Shown here: one piece after another, positions 9,535 through 17,297 of the stretch
How positions within the stretch are numbered: position 1 is the first letter of the stretch
How the letters are laid out: every line of letters begins with the position of its first letter
NCBI RefSeq assembly: GCF_937888285.1
Contig: NZ_CALART010000110.1
Location: 1-64,000, forward strand
Reading direction: 5' to 3'
DNA from: an uncultured Aquimonas sp.
GTDB taxonomy: Bacteria > Pseudomonadota > Gammaproteobacteria > Xanthomonadales > Xanthomonadaceae
Length of the DNA stretch: 64,000 nucleotides
Position numbers and translations under genes: made by a program
Notes under the pieces: generated by a model
What the model saw: the letters and a program-made list of their open reading frames with translations, nothing else
What the model was told of the DNA's origin: nothing
Database searches by the model: none

Positions 9535-9975
9535 ATGCGCTATCGTCCGACCGTGAGATTCAGCCAGCGCCTTCGTGCCCGCCTCATCGGCCTTGTGTCG
9601 ATGGCCTTGCTGTCCTCGCAGATCGCCGTGGCCGCCTATGCCTGCCCGGCGATGGGCGACCGGTTCAACCGGGACGCGGCCGATACGATGGCGATGGCCG
9701 GCATGCCCTGCGCCGAAATGATGGCGGCCGGGGTGCCGCTCGATCCCGAGCAGCCGGCGCTGTGTCTGCAGCATTGCCAGTTCGGCACGACCACGCAGGT
9801 GGTCGACCATGTTCCCCCGGCCTTCGTGCCGGTGACGACACTGCCCGCGTTGTTCGAGGTCTCGCTCGACCAGGGGCTGGACACGGTCCTGAGCGCATGG
9901 GCCGAAGACGAGCGCCTGCGTGACCGACCTCCTCCGCTCGCGCTCAGCATCGCGCACTGCTGCTTTCGCATCTGA
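9535..9975 (+). CDS. Small exported Cys/Met-rich protein upstream of the cus operon
   Basis: 146 residues with an N-terminal hydrophobic export segment (LIGLVSMALLSSQIAVAAYA). The mature part is rich in Met and Cys: MAMAGMPCAEMM, CLQHCQ and a C-terminal HCCF. This composition suggests a periplasmic copper or silver ligand. It lies 69 bp before the TolC-like gene on the same strand, so it is probably the first gene of the efflux operon. I do not recognise a named family. The ATG at 9535 is the most plausible start; a GTG a few codons later (VRFSQRL) is an alternative. Confidence 0.6.
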   Translation: MRYRPTVRFSQRLRARLIGLVSMALLSSQIAVAAYACPAMGDRFNRDAADTMAMAGMPCAEMMAAGVPLDPEQPALCLQHCQFGTTTQVVDHVPPAFVPVTTLPALFEVSLDQGLDTVLSAWAEDERLRDRPPPLALSIAHCCFRI

Positions 9976-9976
9976 T

Positions 9977-10039
9977 CTCCTGAAGTCGCCCGCTTGAACG
10001 GTCGCGGCGCTGCCGCGGCCAGGTTCCGGACTTCAGGAG
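9977..10039 (+). promoter_or_regulatory. Long-range hairpin covering the cusC ribosome binding site
   Basis: CTCCTGAAGTC at 9977-9987 is a perfect 11-base complement of GACTTCAGGAG at 10029-10039. The second arm contains the AGGAG that serves the ATG at 10045. A smaller nested stem (CGCGGC, GCT, GCCGCG) sits at 10003-10017. No T-run follows, so it is unlikely to be a terminator. If it folds, it would hide the ribosome binding site and could couple cusC translation to ribosomes finishing the upstream gene, whose stop is at 9973-9975. Confidence 0.55.
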
Positions 10040-10044
10040 TTCCC

Positions 10045-11349
10045 ATGATTTTCTACCTGCCCCGGAGGCGCAACGGCCTCCGATTGGCGCCGTCGATCGC
10101 GCTGTGCGTGGCCCTCGGCACCCAGGCTGCGCTCGCGCAGTCTCCGCTGTCTCTCGAACGCGCTGTGGCCGCCGCCACCGGCCGCTCGCAACTCGTGATC
10201 GCCGCCGATGCCCAGGCGCGGGCGGCGCGCGAGACGGCCACGGCCGCGGGGCAACTGCCCGACCCGGTACTCAAGCTCGGCCTCAACAACCTGCCGATCG
10301 ACGGCCCCGACCGCTACAGCGTCACGCGCGACTTCATGACCATGCGCTCGGTCGGGGTCATGCAGGAGCTGACCCGGGCCGACAAGCGCAGTGCCCGGGT
10401 GCGTCGCGCCGAGCGCGAGATCGAACTGGCCCAGGTGACTCGCCAGGCCACCATCGCGGACCTGCAGCGTGACACCGCGCTGGCCTGGCTGGAACGCTCG
10501 TACCAGGAGTCGATGCAGGAACTGCTGAAGTCCCAGATCGCCCAGGCCGAGCTGCAGGTCGAAGCCGCGCAGACGCTGTACCGCAGCGGCAAGGGCTCGC
10601 AGGCAGAAGTCTTCGCTGCTCGTGGAACAGTCGAGCAGCTACGCGACGGTATCGCGCAGGTCGAGCGCCGGGTGGCAGTGGCGAGCACGCAGCTCGGTCG
10701 CTGGATCGGTGACGGCGCGCGGGACTCGCTGGCGCCACGGCCAAGGCTCACCCTGCCGGCATGGACCGAGGGTGCGCTGGCGGACCACCTGGCCCGGCAC
10801 CCGCAGGTTGCAGCCGCCACTCAGCAGGAGGCGATCGCCGACAGCGATGCCGCCGTCGCGCGAGCCGCACGATCGGCGGACTGGAGCGCGGAGCTGCAGT
10901 ACAGCCAGCGTGGGCCGGCCTACTCGAACATGGTGTCGATCAACCTGTCGGTGCCGCTGCAGTGGGACCAGAAGAACCGACAGGACCGCGAACTGGCCGC
11001 ACGGCTGGCCGGCGTCGACGAGGCCCGTGCTAGGCGCGAGGAACTGCAGCGGGCGCACGAAGCCGAAGTGCGCGCCATGCTGCAGGACTGGCGCAGCCAC
11101 GAGGAGCGGCTGAAGCGCTACGACGCGTCCTTGTTGCCATTGGCGACTCAGCGCGGCGAGGCCGCCCTGGCGTCGTATCGCGCGGGGTCCGGTCCGCTGA
11201 CTGCCGTCCTCGATGCCCGCCGCGGCGAGCTCGAGGTGCGCATGGAACGCCTGCGCATCGAGATGGACCGCGCCCGCATCTGGGCCCAGCTCAACTACCT
11301 GCTGCCGTCTCACGACGGCGCCCACGGCAAGCCGGAGGCACTGCAATGA
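10045..11349 (+). CDS. cusC: Outer-membrane efflux protein of TolC family (CusC/CzcC-like)
   Basis: 434 residues with a signal peptide ending near AALAQS and two outer membrane efflux repeats of long amphipathic helices (for example QAEVFAARGTVEQLRDGIAQ and the C-terminal GEAALASYRAGSGPLTAVLD). It forms the outer-membrane channel of the tripartite pump with the next two genes. The start is the ATG at 10045, with AGGAG five bases upstream; the longer frame from 9994 lacks a signal sequence at its N-terminus. The stop overlaps the cusB ATG (ATGA), so the three genes form one operon. The Cu/Ag assignment comes from the neighbours, not from the channel itself. Confidence 0.88.
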   Translation: MIFYLPRRRNGLRLAPSIALCVALGTQAALAQSPLSLERAVAAATGRSQLVIAADAQARAARETATAAGQLPDPVLKLGLNNLPIDGPDRYSVTRDFMTMRSVGVMQELTRADKRSARVRRAEREIELAQVTRQATIADLQRDTALAWLERSYQESMQELLKSQIAQAELQVEAAQTLYRSGKGSQAEVFAARGTVEQLRDGIAQVERRVAVASTQLGRWIGDGARDSLAPRPRLTLPAWTEGALADHLARHPQVAAATQQEAIADSDAAVARAARSADWSAELQYSQRGPAYSNMVSINLSVPLQWDQKNRQDRELAARLAGVDEARARREELQRAHEAEVRAMLQDWRSHEERLKRYDASLLPLATQRGEAALASYRAGSGPLTAVLDARRGELEVRMERLRIEMDRARIWAQLNYLLPSHDGAHGKPEALQ

Positions 11350-12974
11350 ACACTCGACACACGCTGATCGCCATCGGCGCCGCTGCTGCGCTGGCCGCGG
11401 GCGGCTATGCGCTCTACCGGTTCGGCATGCACCGTGGCATGGGGCAGGCCGGCGGCGCGGCAGCGCCCACGACCGGCTCGGTCGTGGGCGAGGACCCGAC
11501 CAGAAGCATCGCTGCAGGCGAGGCCGCGACGCGCCGCCATATCAAGGAAGGGATCAAGGCCGGAGATGTCGATCCGGCCACGGGCAAGCCCGTCCTCTAC
11601 TACCACGACCCCATGGTGCCGGGGAAGCGTTTCGACGCGCCGGCCAAGTCGCCCTTCATGGACATGATGCTGGTGCCGGTCTACGGCGGTGCCGGTGGCG
11701 ACGACCAAGGGACCGTCACCGTGAGCCCGCGCATCCAGCAAAACCTGGGCGTGCGTACGGCCGATGTCGTCGAGGGTGTGCTGCAGCCGATGGTGAGCGC
11801 GGTCGGCAGCATCGCCTGGAACGAGCGCGATCAGTCGGTGGTGCAGGCCCGAGCGACAGGCTACATCGAGAAGCTGCACGTGCGCGCGACGCTCGACCGT
11901 GTGCGCGCGGGTCAGCCCTTCGCCGAGCTCTACGTGCGCGAGTGGGTCGCCGCCCAGGAGGAGTACCTGGGGGTCAGGCGCTTCGCCGCGGGCGATGCCG
12001 GGCTGATTGCCGCCGCACGCCAGCGCCTGCTGCTGGCCGGGATGAGCGAGGCCCAGGTCGCGCGCGTCGATGCGGCGGAGGCCGTGCAGCCGCGCATCAC
12101 CCTCGTTGCGCCGTCGAGCGGCGTGGTCGCGGAGCTGATCGCCCGCGAAGGCATGACGGTCGCGCCGGGGATGCTGCTCGCGCGCATCAACGGCCTGACC
12201 AGCGTCTGGGCCAACGCCGAGCTCCCCGAGAGCCAGGCCGCGCTCGTACGCCCCGGCAGCCAAGTCGAGGCACGCAGTCCCGGGGTCCCCGGGGCGGTGT
12301 TCCGCGGCAGCGTGCAGGCGCTGCTGCCCGAAGTGAACTCGACCACGCGCACCCTAAAGGCGCGCGTGCAGTTCGCCAACCATGGCGGTCAGTTGGTGCC
12401 AGGCCTGTTCGTCACGATGCAGTTCATGGACACCCGCGCGGGCAAGGCCTTGCTGGTGCCGACCGAGGCGGTGATCCAGACCGGCCGGCGCGCGGTGGTG
12501 ATGGTGGCCGAAGAGGGTGGGCGCTTTGCGCCGGTCGATGTGGAAACCGGCCTGGAGACCGGCGGCCAGACCGAGATCAAACGCGGCCTGAAGGCCGGCC
12601 AGCGTGTCGTCGTCTCGTCGCAGTTCCTGATCGACTCCGAAGCCAGCCTGAAGGGCGTCGAGGCGCGGCTCAACAACCAGCCGGCGCCGACGGCCGCCAA
12701 CACCGCCCAGCGCCACAGCGCCCAAGGCCTGATCGAGTCGCTGGACCGCGAGAGCGTCACGCTCAGCCACGGCCCGATCCCGAGCGTCGGCATGGGCGCG
12801 ATGACGATGGAGTTCAAGCTGCCGCCGCTGAAGCAACGGTCGCGCGGCCTGGCGGTGGGTGACCGCGTCGACTTCGAGTTCTATGTAGACCCGACCGATG
12901 GCCCGACGGTGACCACGCTTACGCTGCTGCCTCCGGCTGCACCTGCTGCTGCCGCACCGGGAGCGTCGCGATGA
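11346..12974 (+). CDS. cusB: CusB-like periplasmic adaptor with fused C-terminal CusF-like domain
   Basis: 542 residues. An N-terminal membrane anchor (about 6-25) is followed by a heavy-metal-binding domain at about 83-113 (YYHDPMVPGKRF, SPFMDMMLVPVYG), the usual adaptor barrel-sandwich and beta-barrel domains, and a C-terminal CusF-like domain at about 461-528 (GLIESLDRESVTLSHGPI, SVGMGAMTMEF). In this domain the His and two Met ligands are present, but the tryptophan that caps copper in E. coli CusF is Met483. The fusion would tether the metal chaperone to the pump. It overlaps cusC and cusA by ATGA junctions. Confidence 0.88.
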   Translation: MNTRHTLIAIGAAAALAAGGYALYRFGMHRGMGQAGGAAAPTTGSVVGEDPTRSIAAGEAATRRHIKEGIKAGDVDPATGKPVLYYHDPMVPGKRFDAPAKSPFMDMMLVPVYGGAGGDDQGTVTVSPRIQQNLGVRTADVVEGVLQPMVSAVGSIAWNERDQSVVQARATGYIEKLHVRATLDRVRAGQPFAELYVREWVAAQEEYLGVRRFAAGDAGLIAAARQRLLLAGMSEAQVARVDAAEAVQPRITLVAPSSGVVAELIAREGMTVAPGMLLARINGLTSVWANAELPESQAALVRPGSQVEARSPGVPGAVFRGSVQALLPEVNSTTRTLKARVQFANHGGQLVPGLFVTMQFMDTRAGKALLVPTEAVIQTGRRAVVMVAEEGGRFAPVDVETGLETGGQTEIKRGLKAGQRVVVSSQFLIDSEASLKGVEARLNNQPAPTAANTAQRHSAQGLIESLDRESVTLSHGPIPSVGMGAMTMEFKLPPLKQRSRGLAVGDRVDFEFYVDPTDGPTVTTLTLLPPAAPAAAAPGASR

Positions 12975-15900
12975 TCGCCGCGCTGATCCGCTGGTCCATC
13001 GTTAACCGCTTCCTGGTGCTGCTGGCGACCGTCATCGTCACCGCCTGGGGCCTGTGGGCCGTGCAGCGCACGCCGCTGGACGCCCTGCCCGACCTGTCGG
13101 ACGTGCAGGTGATCATTCGCACGCCTTACCCAGGCCAGGCGCCGCGCATCGTCGAGAACCAGGTCACCTACCCACTGACGACGACGATGCTGTCGGTGCC
13201 GGGTGCGAAGGTCGTGCGCGGCTATTCGTTCTTCGGCGACAGCTTCGTCTACGTGCTGTTCGAAGATGGCACCGACCCGTACTGGGCTCGTTCGCGCGTA
13301 CTGGAGTACCTGAACCAGGTGCAGTCGCGGCTGCCAGCGGCGGCCAAACCGGCGCTCGGGCCGGATGCGACCGGCGTGGGCTGGATCTACCAGTACGCGC
13401 TGGTCGACCGCAGCGGCACAATGGATGCGGGTCAGCTGCGCGCGCTGCAGGACTGGTTCCTGAAGTACGAGCTGAAGACAGTGCCCAACGTCGCCGAGGT
13501 CGCATCGGTCGGCGGCATGGTGCGCCAGTACCAGGTGCTGCTCGATCCCGACAAGCTGGCGGCCTACAACGTGCCGCACGGCGCGGTGATAGCCGCGATT
13601 CGCAACGCCAACCAGGAGGCCGGCGGTTCGGTGCTGGAACTGGGCGAGGCCGAGTACGTGGTGCGCGCCTCGGGCCTGCTGGCGACGCTGGACGACTTCC
13701 GCAAGATTCCCTTGAGTGCCACCGACGCCGGCGTCAGCGTGCGCCTGGGCGACGTGGCACGCATCCAGGTCGGCCCGGAGATGCGCCGTGGCATCGGCGA
13801 ACTCGACGGCGAAGGCGAGGCCACCGGCGGCGTGATCGTGATGCGCTCGGGCAAGAACGCGCTGGAGACCATCGCAGCCGTCAAGGCCAAGATCGCGTCG
13901 CTGCAGGCCAGCCTGCCGAAGGGCGTCGAGATCGTGCCGACCTACGACCGCTCCAGCCTGATCGAGCGCGCGGTCGAGAACCTGAGCCACAAGCTGATCG
14001 AGGAGTTCATCGTTGTCGCGCTCGTGTGCATGGTGTTCCTGTTCCACCTGCGCTCGGCCTTCGTCGCGATCGTCACGCTGCCGCTGGGCATCCTGGCCAG
14101 CTTCATCGTCATGCACTACCAGGGTGTCAATGCGAACGTGATGTCGCTCGGCGGCATCGCGATTGCCATCGGCGCGATGGTCGATGCGGCGGTGGTGATG
14201 ATCGAGAACGCGCACAAGCACATCGAGGCATGGCGGCACGAGCACCCGGGCGAGGACCTGAAGGGAGAAGCGCAGTGGCGCGTGGTGGGCGATGCCGCGG
14301 TCGAGGTCGGCCCCGCGCTGTTCTTCTCGCTGCTGATCATCACGCTGAGCTTCATCCCGGTGTTCACGTTGGAGGCCCAGGAGGGCCGGCTGTTCTCGCC
14401 GCTGGCCTACACGAAGACCTATGCGATGGCGGCTTCCGCGGGGCTGGCAGTGACGCTGGTGCCGGTGCTGATGGGCTACCTGATCCGCGGGCGTATCCCC
14501 GACGAACGTCGTAACCCGTTGAACCGCGCGCTGATCGCCGCCTACCGGCCGCTGCTCGACGGCGTACTGGCCTGGCCGAAGGCGACCGTTGTCGTCGCCT
14601 TGCTGCTGCTCGCCAGCACCGCCTGGCCGATCCTGAAAATCGGCGGCGAGTTCATGCCGCCGCTGGACGAAGGCGACCTGCTCTACATGCCCACCGCGCT
14701 GCCCGGCCTGTCGGCCGGCAAGGCGGCCGAGCTGCTGCAGCAGACCGACCGGCTGATCAAGACCCTGCCCGAAGTGCAATCGGTCTACGGCAAGGCCGGC
14801 CGCGCCGAGACCGCCACCGATCCGGCACCGATGGAGATGTTCGAGACCACGATCCAGTTCAAGCCAAAGAACGAGTGGCGCGATGGCATGACGAGCGACA
14901 AGCTGGTCGAGGAACTGGACCGCATCGTCAAGGTGCCAGGGCTGTCGAACATCTGGGTGCCGCCGATCCGCAACCGCATCGACATGCTGGCCACCGGCAT
15001 CAAGAGCCCCGTCGGGGTGAAGGTGGCCGGCACCGACCTGGTCGAGATCGACCGCCTGGCCGGCGAGATCGAGAAGGCGGTAAAGGGCGTGCCCGGCGTC
15101 AGCAGTGCGCTGGCAGAGCGGCTGACCGGTGGGCGTTATGTCGACGTGAACATCAACCGCGATGCTGCGGCACGCTACGGCATGAACATCGCCGACGTGC
15201 AGTCGGTGATCAGCGCCGCGGTCGGCGGCGAAAACGTCGGCGAGACGGTGGAAGGCCTGCAGCGCTTCCCGATCAACGTGCGTTACCCGCGCGAGGTCCG
15301 CGACTCGCTGGAAAAGCTGCGCAAGCTGCCCGTCCTGACGCCGCGTGGCGCACGCATAGTGCTGTCCGACGTGGCCGAGCTGCGCATCACCGACGGCCCG
15401 CCGATGCTGCGCAGCGAAAACGCGCGTCTGGCCGGCTTCGTCTACGTCGACATCCGCGGGCGCGACCTGAAGTCGGCGGTGATCGACATGCAGAAGGCGG
15501 TGGCCGAGCAGGTGAAGCTGACACCCGGCTACTCGGTCTCGTGGTCGGGGCAGTTCGAGTTCCTGGAGCGCGCGACGGCCAAGCTGAAGGTGGTCGTGCC
15601 CTTTACGCTGGGCATCATCTTCGTGTTGCTGTACCTGACCTTCCGCCGCTTCGACGAGGCGCTACTGATCCTGGCGACGCTGCCCTTCGCGCTGATCGGC
15701 GGCTTCTGGCTTCTCTACCTGCTGCGCTACAACCTCAGCGTGGCCGGCGCGATCGGCTTCATCGCGTTGGCCGGCGTGTCGGCCGAGTTCGGCGTGATCA
15801 TGCTGCTGTACCTGCGGCAGGCCTGGGACGAGCGCATCCGCTCCCGCAACACAAGTGCCGAGGACCTGCTGGATGCGATCCGCGAGGGTGCTGTGCTGCG

Positions 15901-16141
15901 AGTGCGGCCGAAGGCGATGACGGTCGCAGTGATCCTGGCAGGCCTGTTCCCGATCATGTGGGGTACCGGCACCGGTTCGGAAGTGATGCAACGCATCGCC
16001 GCGCCGATGGTGGGGGGCATGATCACGGCGCCGCTGCTGTCGATGTTCGTCATACCCGCCGCTTACTTCCTGATGCGGCGGCCGCGATCGGCGAAGGCCA
16101 ACAGGCATGCAGTGTGGCGAAGACAACGCGCAGCGACTTGA
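12971..16141 (+). CDS. cusA: CusA-like heavy-metal RND efflux permease
   Basis: 1056 residues, full length for an HME-RND pump. The transmembrane helix 4 signature AIGAMVDAAVVMIENAHKH (near residue 400) matches the CusA/SilA type that moves monovalent Cu and Ag, rather than the CzcA type. Twelve membrane segments and two large periplasmic loops are apparent, including the typical start WSIVNRFLVLLATVIVTAWG and the late segment AGVSAEFGVIMLLYLRQAW. It is the inner-membrane proton-driven component of the CusCBA complex. The start overlaps the end of cusB. No truncation is seen. Confidence 0.92.
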   Translation: MIAALIRWSIVNRFLVLLATVIVTAWGLWAVQRTPLDALPDLSDVQVIIRTPYPGQAPRIVENQVTYPLTTTMLSVPGAKVVRGYSFFGDSFVYVLFEDGTDPYWARSRVLEYLNQVQSRLPAAAKPALGPDATGVGWIYQYALVDRSGTMDAGQLRALQDWFLKYELKTVPNVAEVASVGGMVRQYQVLLDPDKLAAYNVPHGAVIAAIRNANQEAGGSVLELGEAEYVVRASGLLATLDDFRKIPLSATDAGVSVRLGDVARIQVGPEMRRGIGELDGEGEATGGVIVMRSGKNALETIAAVKAKIASLQASLPKGVEIVPTYDRSSLIERAVENLSHKLIEEFIVVALVCMVFLFHLRSAFVAIVTLPLGILASFIVMHYQGVNANVMSLGGIAIAIGAMVDAAVVMIENAHKHIEAWRHEHPGEDLKGEAQWRVVGDAAVEVGPALFFSLLIITLSFIPVFTLEAQEGRLFSPLAYTKTYAMAASAGLAVTLVPVLMGYLIRGRIPDERRNPLNRALIAAYRPLLDGVLAWPKATVVVALLLLASTAWPILKIGGEFMPPLDEGDLLYMPTALPGLSAGKAAELLQQTDRLIKTLPEVQSVYGKAGRAETATDPAPMEMFETTIQFKPKNEWRDGMTSDKLVEELDRIVKVPGLSNIWVPPIRNRIDMLATGIKSPVGVKVAGTDLVEIDRLAGEIEKAVKGVPGVSSALAERLTGGRYVDVNINRDAAARYGMNIADVQSVISAAVGGENVGETVEGLQRFPINVRYPREVRDSLEKLRKLPVLTPRGARIVLSDVAELRITDGPPMLRSENARLAGFVYVDIRGRDLKSAVIDMQKAVAEQVKLTPGYSVSWSGQFEFLERATAKLKVVVPFTLGIIFVLLYLTFRRFDEALLILATLPFALIGGFWLLYLLRYNLSVAGAIGFIALAGVSAEFGVIMLLYLRQAWDERIRSRNTSAEDLLDAIREGAVLRVRPKAMTVAVILAGLFPIMWGTGTGSEVMQRIAAPMVGGMITAPLLSMFVIPAAYFLMRRPRSAKANRHAVWRRQRAAT

Positions 16142-16221
16142 TCGTCTCCTGCGACCGCATCAGGAGGCGGCGCTGGTCTGATAACCGGCCGCCTGAAATT
16201 AACCGTTGGTGTCTTGAGGGC

Positions 16222-16569
16222 TCACCTGCGGGTCTGCGGATCTCTGCCAACGTAGACCGCGAGGGGTTTGGCGGGAAACCCGGCAGGGGCAATCTTGACC
16301 ACATCGACCGCACGACCGCCGAGCCCGTTGAAGGTCCACGAAAACTGCTGGCCTGCGCTGCGGAAGGTCACGGTTTCGCCATAGGCGACGTTGATCGCGC
16401 CGGTCGAAGCAATGTCGACAACACGCGCTGCGGAAGCTTGCGCGGTCGGCTGTCCATAGTAGGACTGCCCGTTCATGAAAGTATCTGTTCCGTTGGCCGC
16501 AAGACTGGCTAGGGACAAGCTTGCCAGGCCAAGCAGGGCCGCGGCTTTGAGCGATTGGATCGAGCGCAT
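16222..16569 (-). CDS. czcE: CzcE family periplasmic metal-binding protein (copy 1)
   Basis: 115 residues with a signal peptide ending near LASLAANG and a CzcE-like body: DTFMNGQSYYGQ, YGETVTFRSAGQQFSWTFNG and a C-terminal PLAVYVGRDPQTRR. CzcE of Cupriavidus is a small periplasmic copper-binding protein. The start at 16569 has GGAGA seven bases upstream. It lies convergent to cusA and is transcribed from a palindrome-containing promoter at 16644-16700. A second copy lies at 51468-51812. Confidence 0.8.
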   Translation of the reverse strand: MRSIQSLKAAALLGLASLSLASLAANGTDTFMNGQSYYGQPTAQASAARVVDIASTGAINVAYGETVTFRSAGQQFSWTFNGLGGRAVDVVKIAPAGFPAKPLAVYVGRDPQTRR

Positions 16570-16643
16570 TGAGGTCTCCTTCTCGGATGTTCGCCCGTGC
16601 CGCCGGTGCGGCACAGGCGATGCCGTTTCTGGCATCGAGAAGG

Positions 16644-16700
16644 ACTGTAGGAAGTTGCTTCCAACAGTCTCTGAACGGGAACATGACAAATCTGTCATGT
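16644..16700 (-). promoter_or_regulatory. Response-regulator box and promoter for czcE copy 1
   Basis: ACATGACA-AATC-TGTCATGT (16681-16700) is a perfect 8+4+8 inverted repeat. Read on the reverse strand, GTCAT is followed after 29 nt by TTCCTACAGT (16644-16653), a likely -10 region. The box resembles CusR/CopR sites (TGAC-N6-GTCA). Four more promoters in this window have the same spacing. It lies 75-131 bp before the czcE start. Confidence 0.65.
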
Positions 16701-16768
16701 CCGGACCGGCCCCCCCAAGGGCTTCGCAAGAGCCTCAGAAGGGCGGCCCAGTGCGACTGCCCTGCAAG

Positions 16769-17212
16769 TCAATGCGCGCCGCGGATGTGCCGGTGGGGTG
16801 AAGCCGAACTGCCGTGGCTCGCAGCGCCGTCCAATTCATTCAGGATGCCGCACGCTTCGATGGCATGCGGCGCGCTGCAGCGGGCGCGAAGGGCTTTCAG
16901 GTCCTTCTCCAACGCGCGCAACTCGCGGATGCGCTGGCCGACATGGCCGATGTGTTCGTCGAGCAAGGCATTCACCTCGCCGCAGTCCTGTAACGGTGCG
17001 TCACGCAGGCGCAGCAGCGAACGGATCTCGTCCAGCGCCATGTCCAGATTGCGGCAATGGCGGATGAAAGCCAGCCGATCGGCATGTGCGGCGGTGTACA
17101 GGCGGTAGTTGTTTTCAGACCGCTGCGCGGCCGGCAACAAGCCCTCACGCTCGTAGAAGCGGATGGTTTCGACCGGGGTGCCGGTCTGCTCAGCCAGATT
17201 GCCGATGCGCAT
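16769..17212 (-). CDS. cadR: CadR/PbrR-type MerR-family metal-responsive regulator
   Basis: 147 residues. The N-terminal winged helix reads MRIGNLAEQTGTPVETIRFY, followed by YEREGLLP. Candidate metal ligands are Cys77, Cys112 and Cys121, in the arrangement typical of CadR/PbrR, plus a His-containing C-terminal tail (SPHRHIRGAH). It should sense Cd, Pb or Zn in the cytoplasm and activate the divergent P-type ATPase gene. The ATG at 17212 is the family start; the longer frame to 17527 overlaps cadA. The divergent promoter with its MerR spacing lies at 17239-17269. Confidence 0.9.
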   Translation of the reverse strand: MRIGNLAEQTGTPVETIRFYEREGLLPAAQRSENNYRLYTAAHADRLAFIRHCRNLDMALDEIRSLLRLRDAPLQDCGEVNALLDEHIGHVGQRIRELRALEKDLKALRARCSAPHAIEACGILNELDGAASHGSSASPHRHIRGAH

Positions 17213-17238
17213 GCGAAGTCCCTCTTGCCGTCCAGGGC

Positions 17239-17269
17239 TTGACTCTACACCGGCTACAGGGTTTTCAAT
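17239..17269 (+). promoter_or_regulatory. MerR-type promoter/operator of cadA
   Basis: TTGACT at 17239-17244 and TTCAAT at 17264-17269 are separated by 19 bp, the long spacer that MerR-family activators correct. Between them lies the imperfect dyad ACTCTA...CTACAGGGT, as in known CadR/PbrR operators. Transcription from this -10 would begin after the ATG at 17268, so cadA must start further downstream. Confidence 0.8.
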
Positions 17270-17297
17270 GACTGCCACAAGCAGAAGGAAGCCACAA

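Noticed and set aside
12881..14779. 632-codon open frame on the reverse strand
   Set aside because: It is antisense to cusB/cusA, is Gln/His/Arg-rich with no family motif, and is explained by the GC-rich third positions of the real genes.
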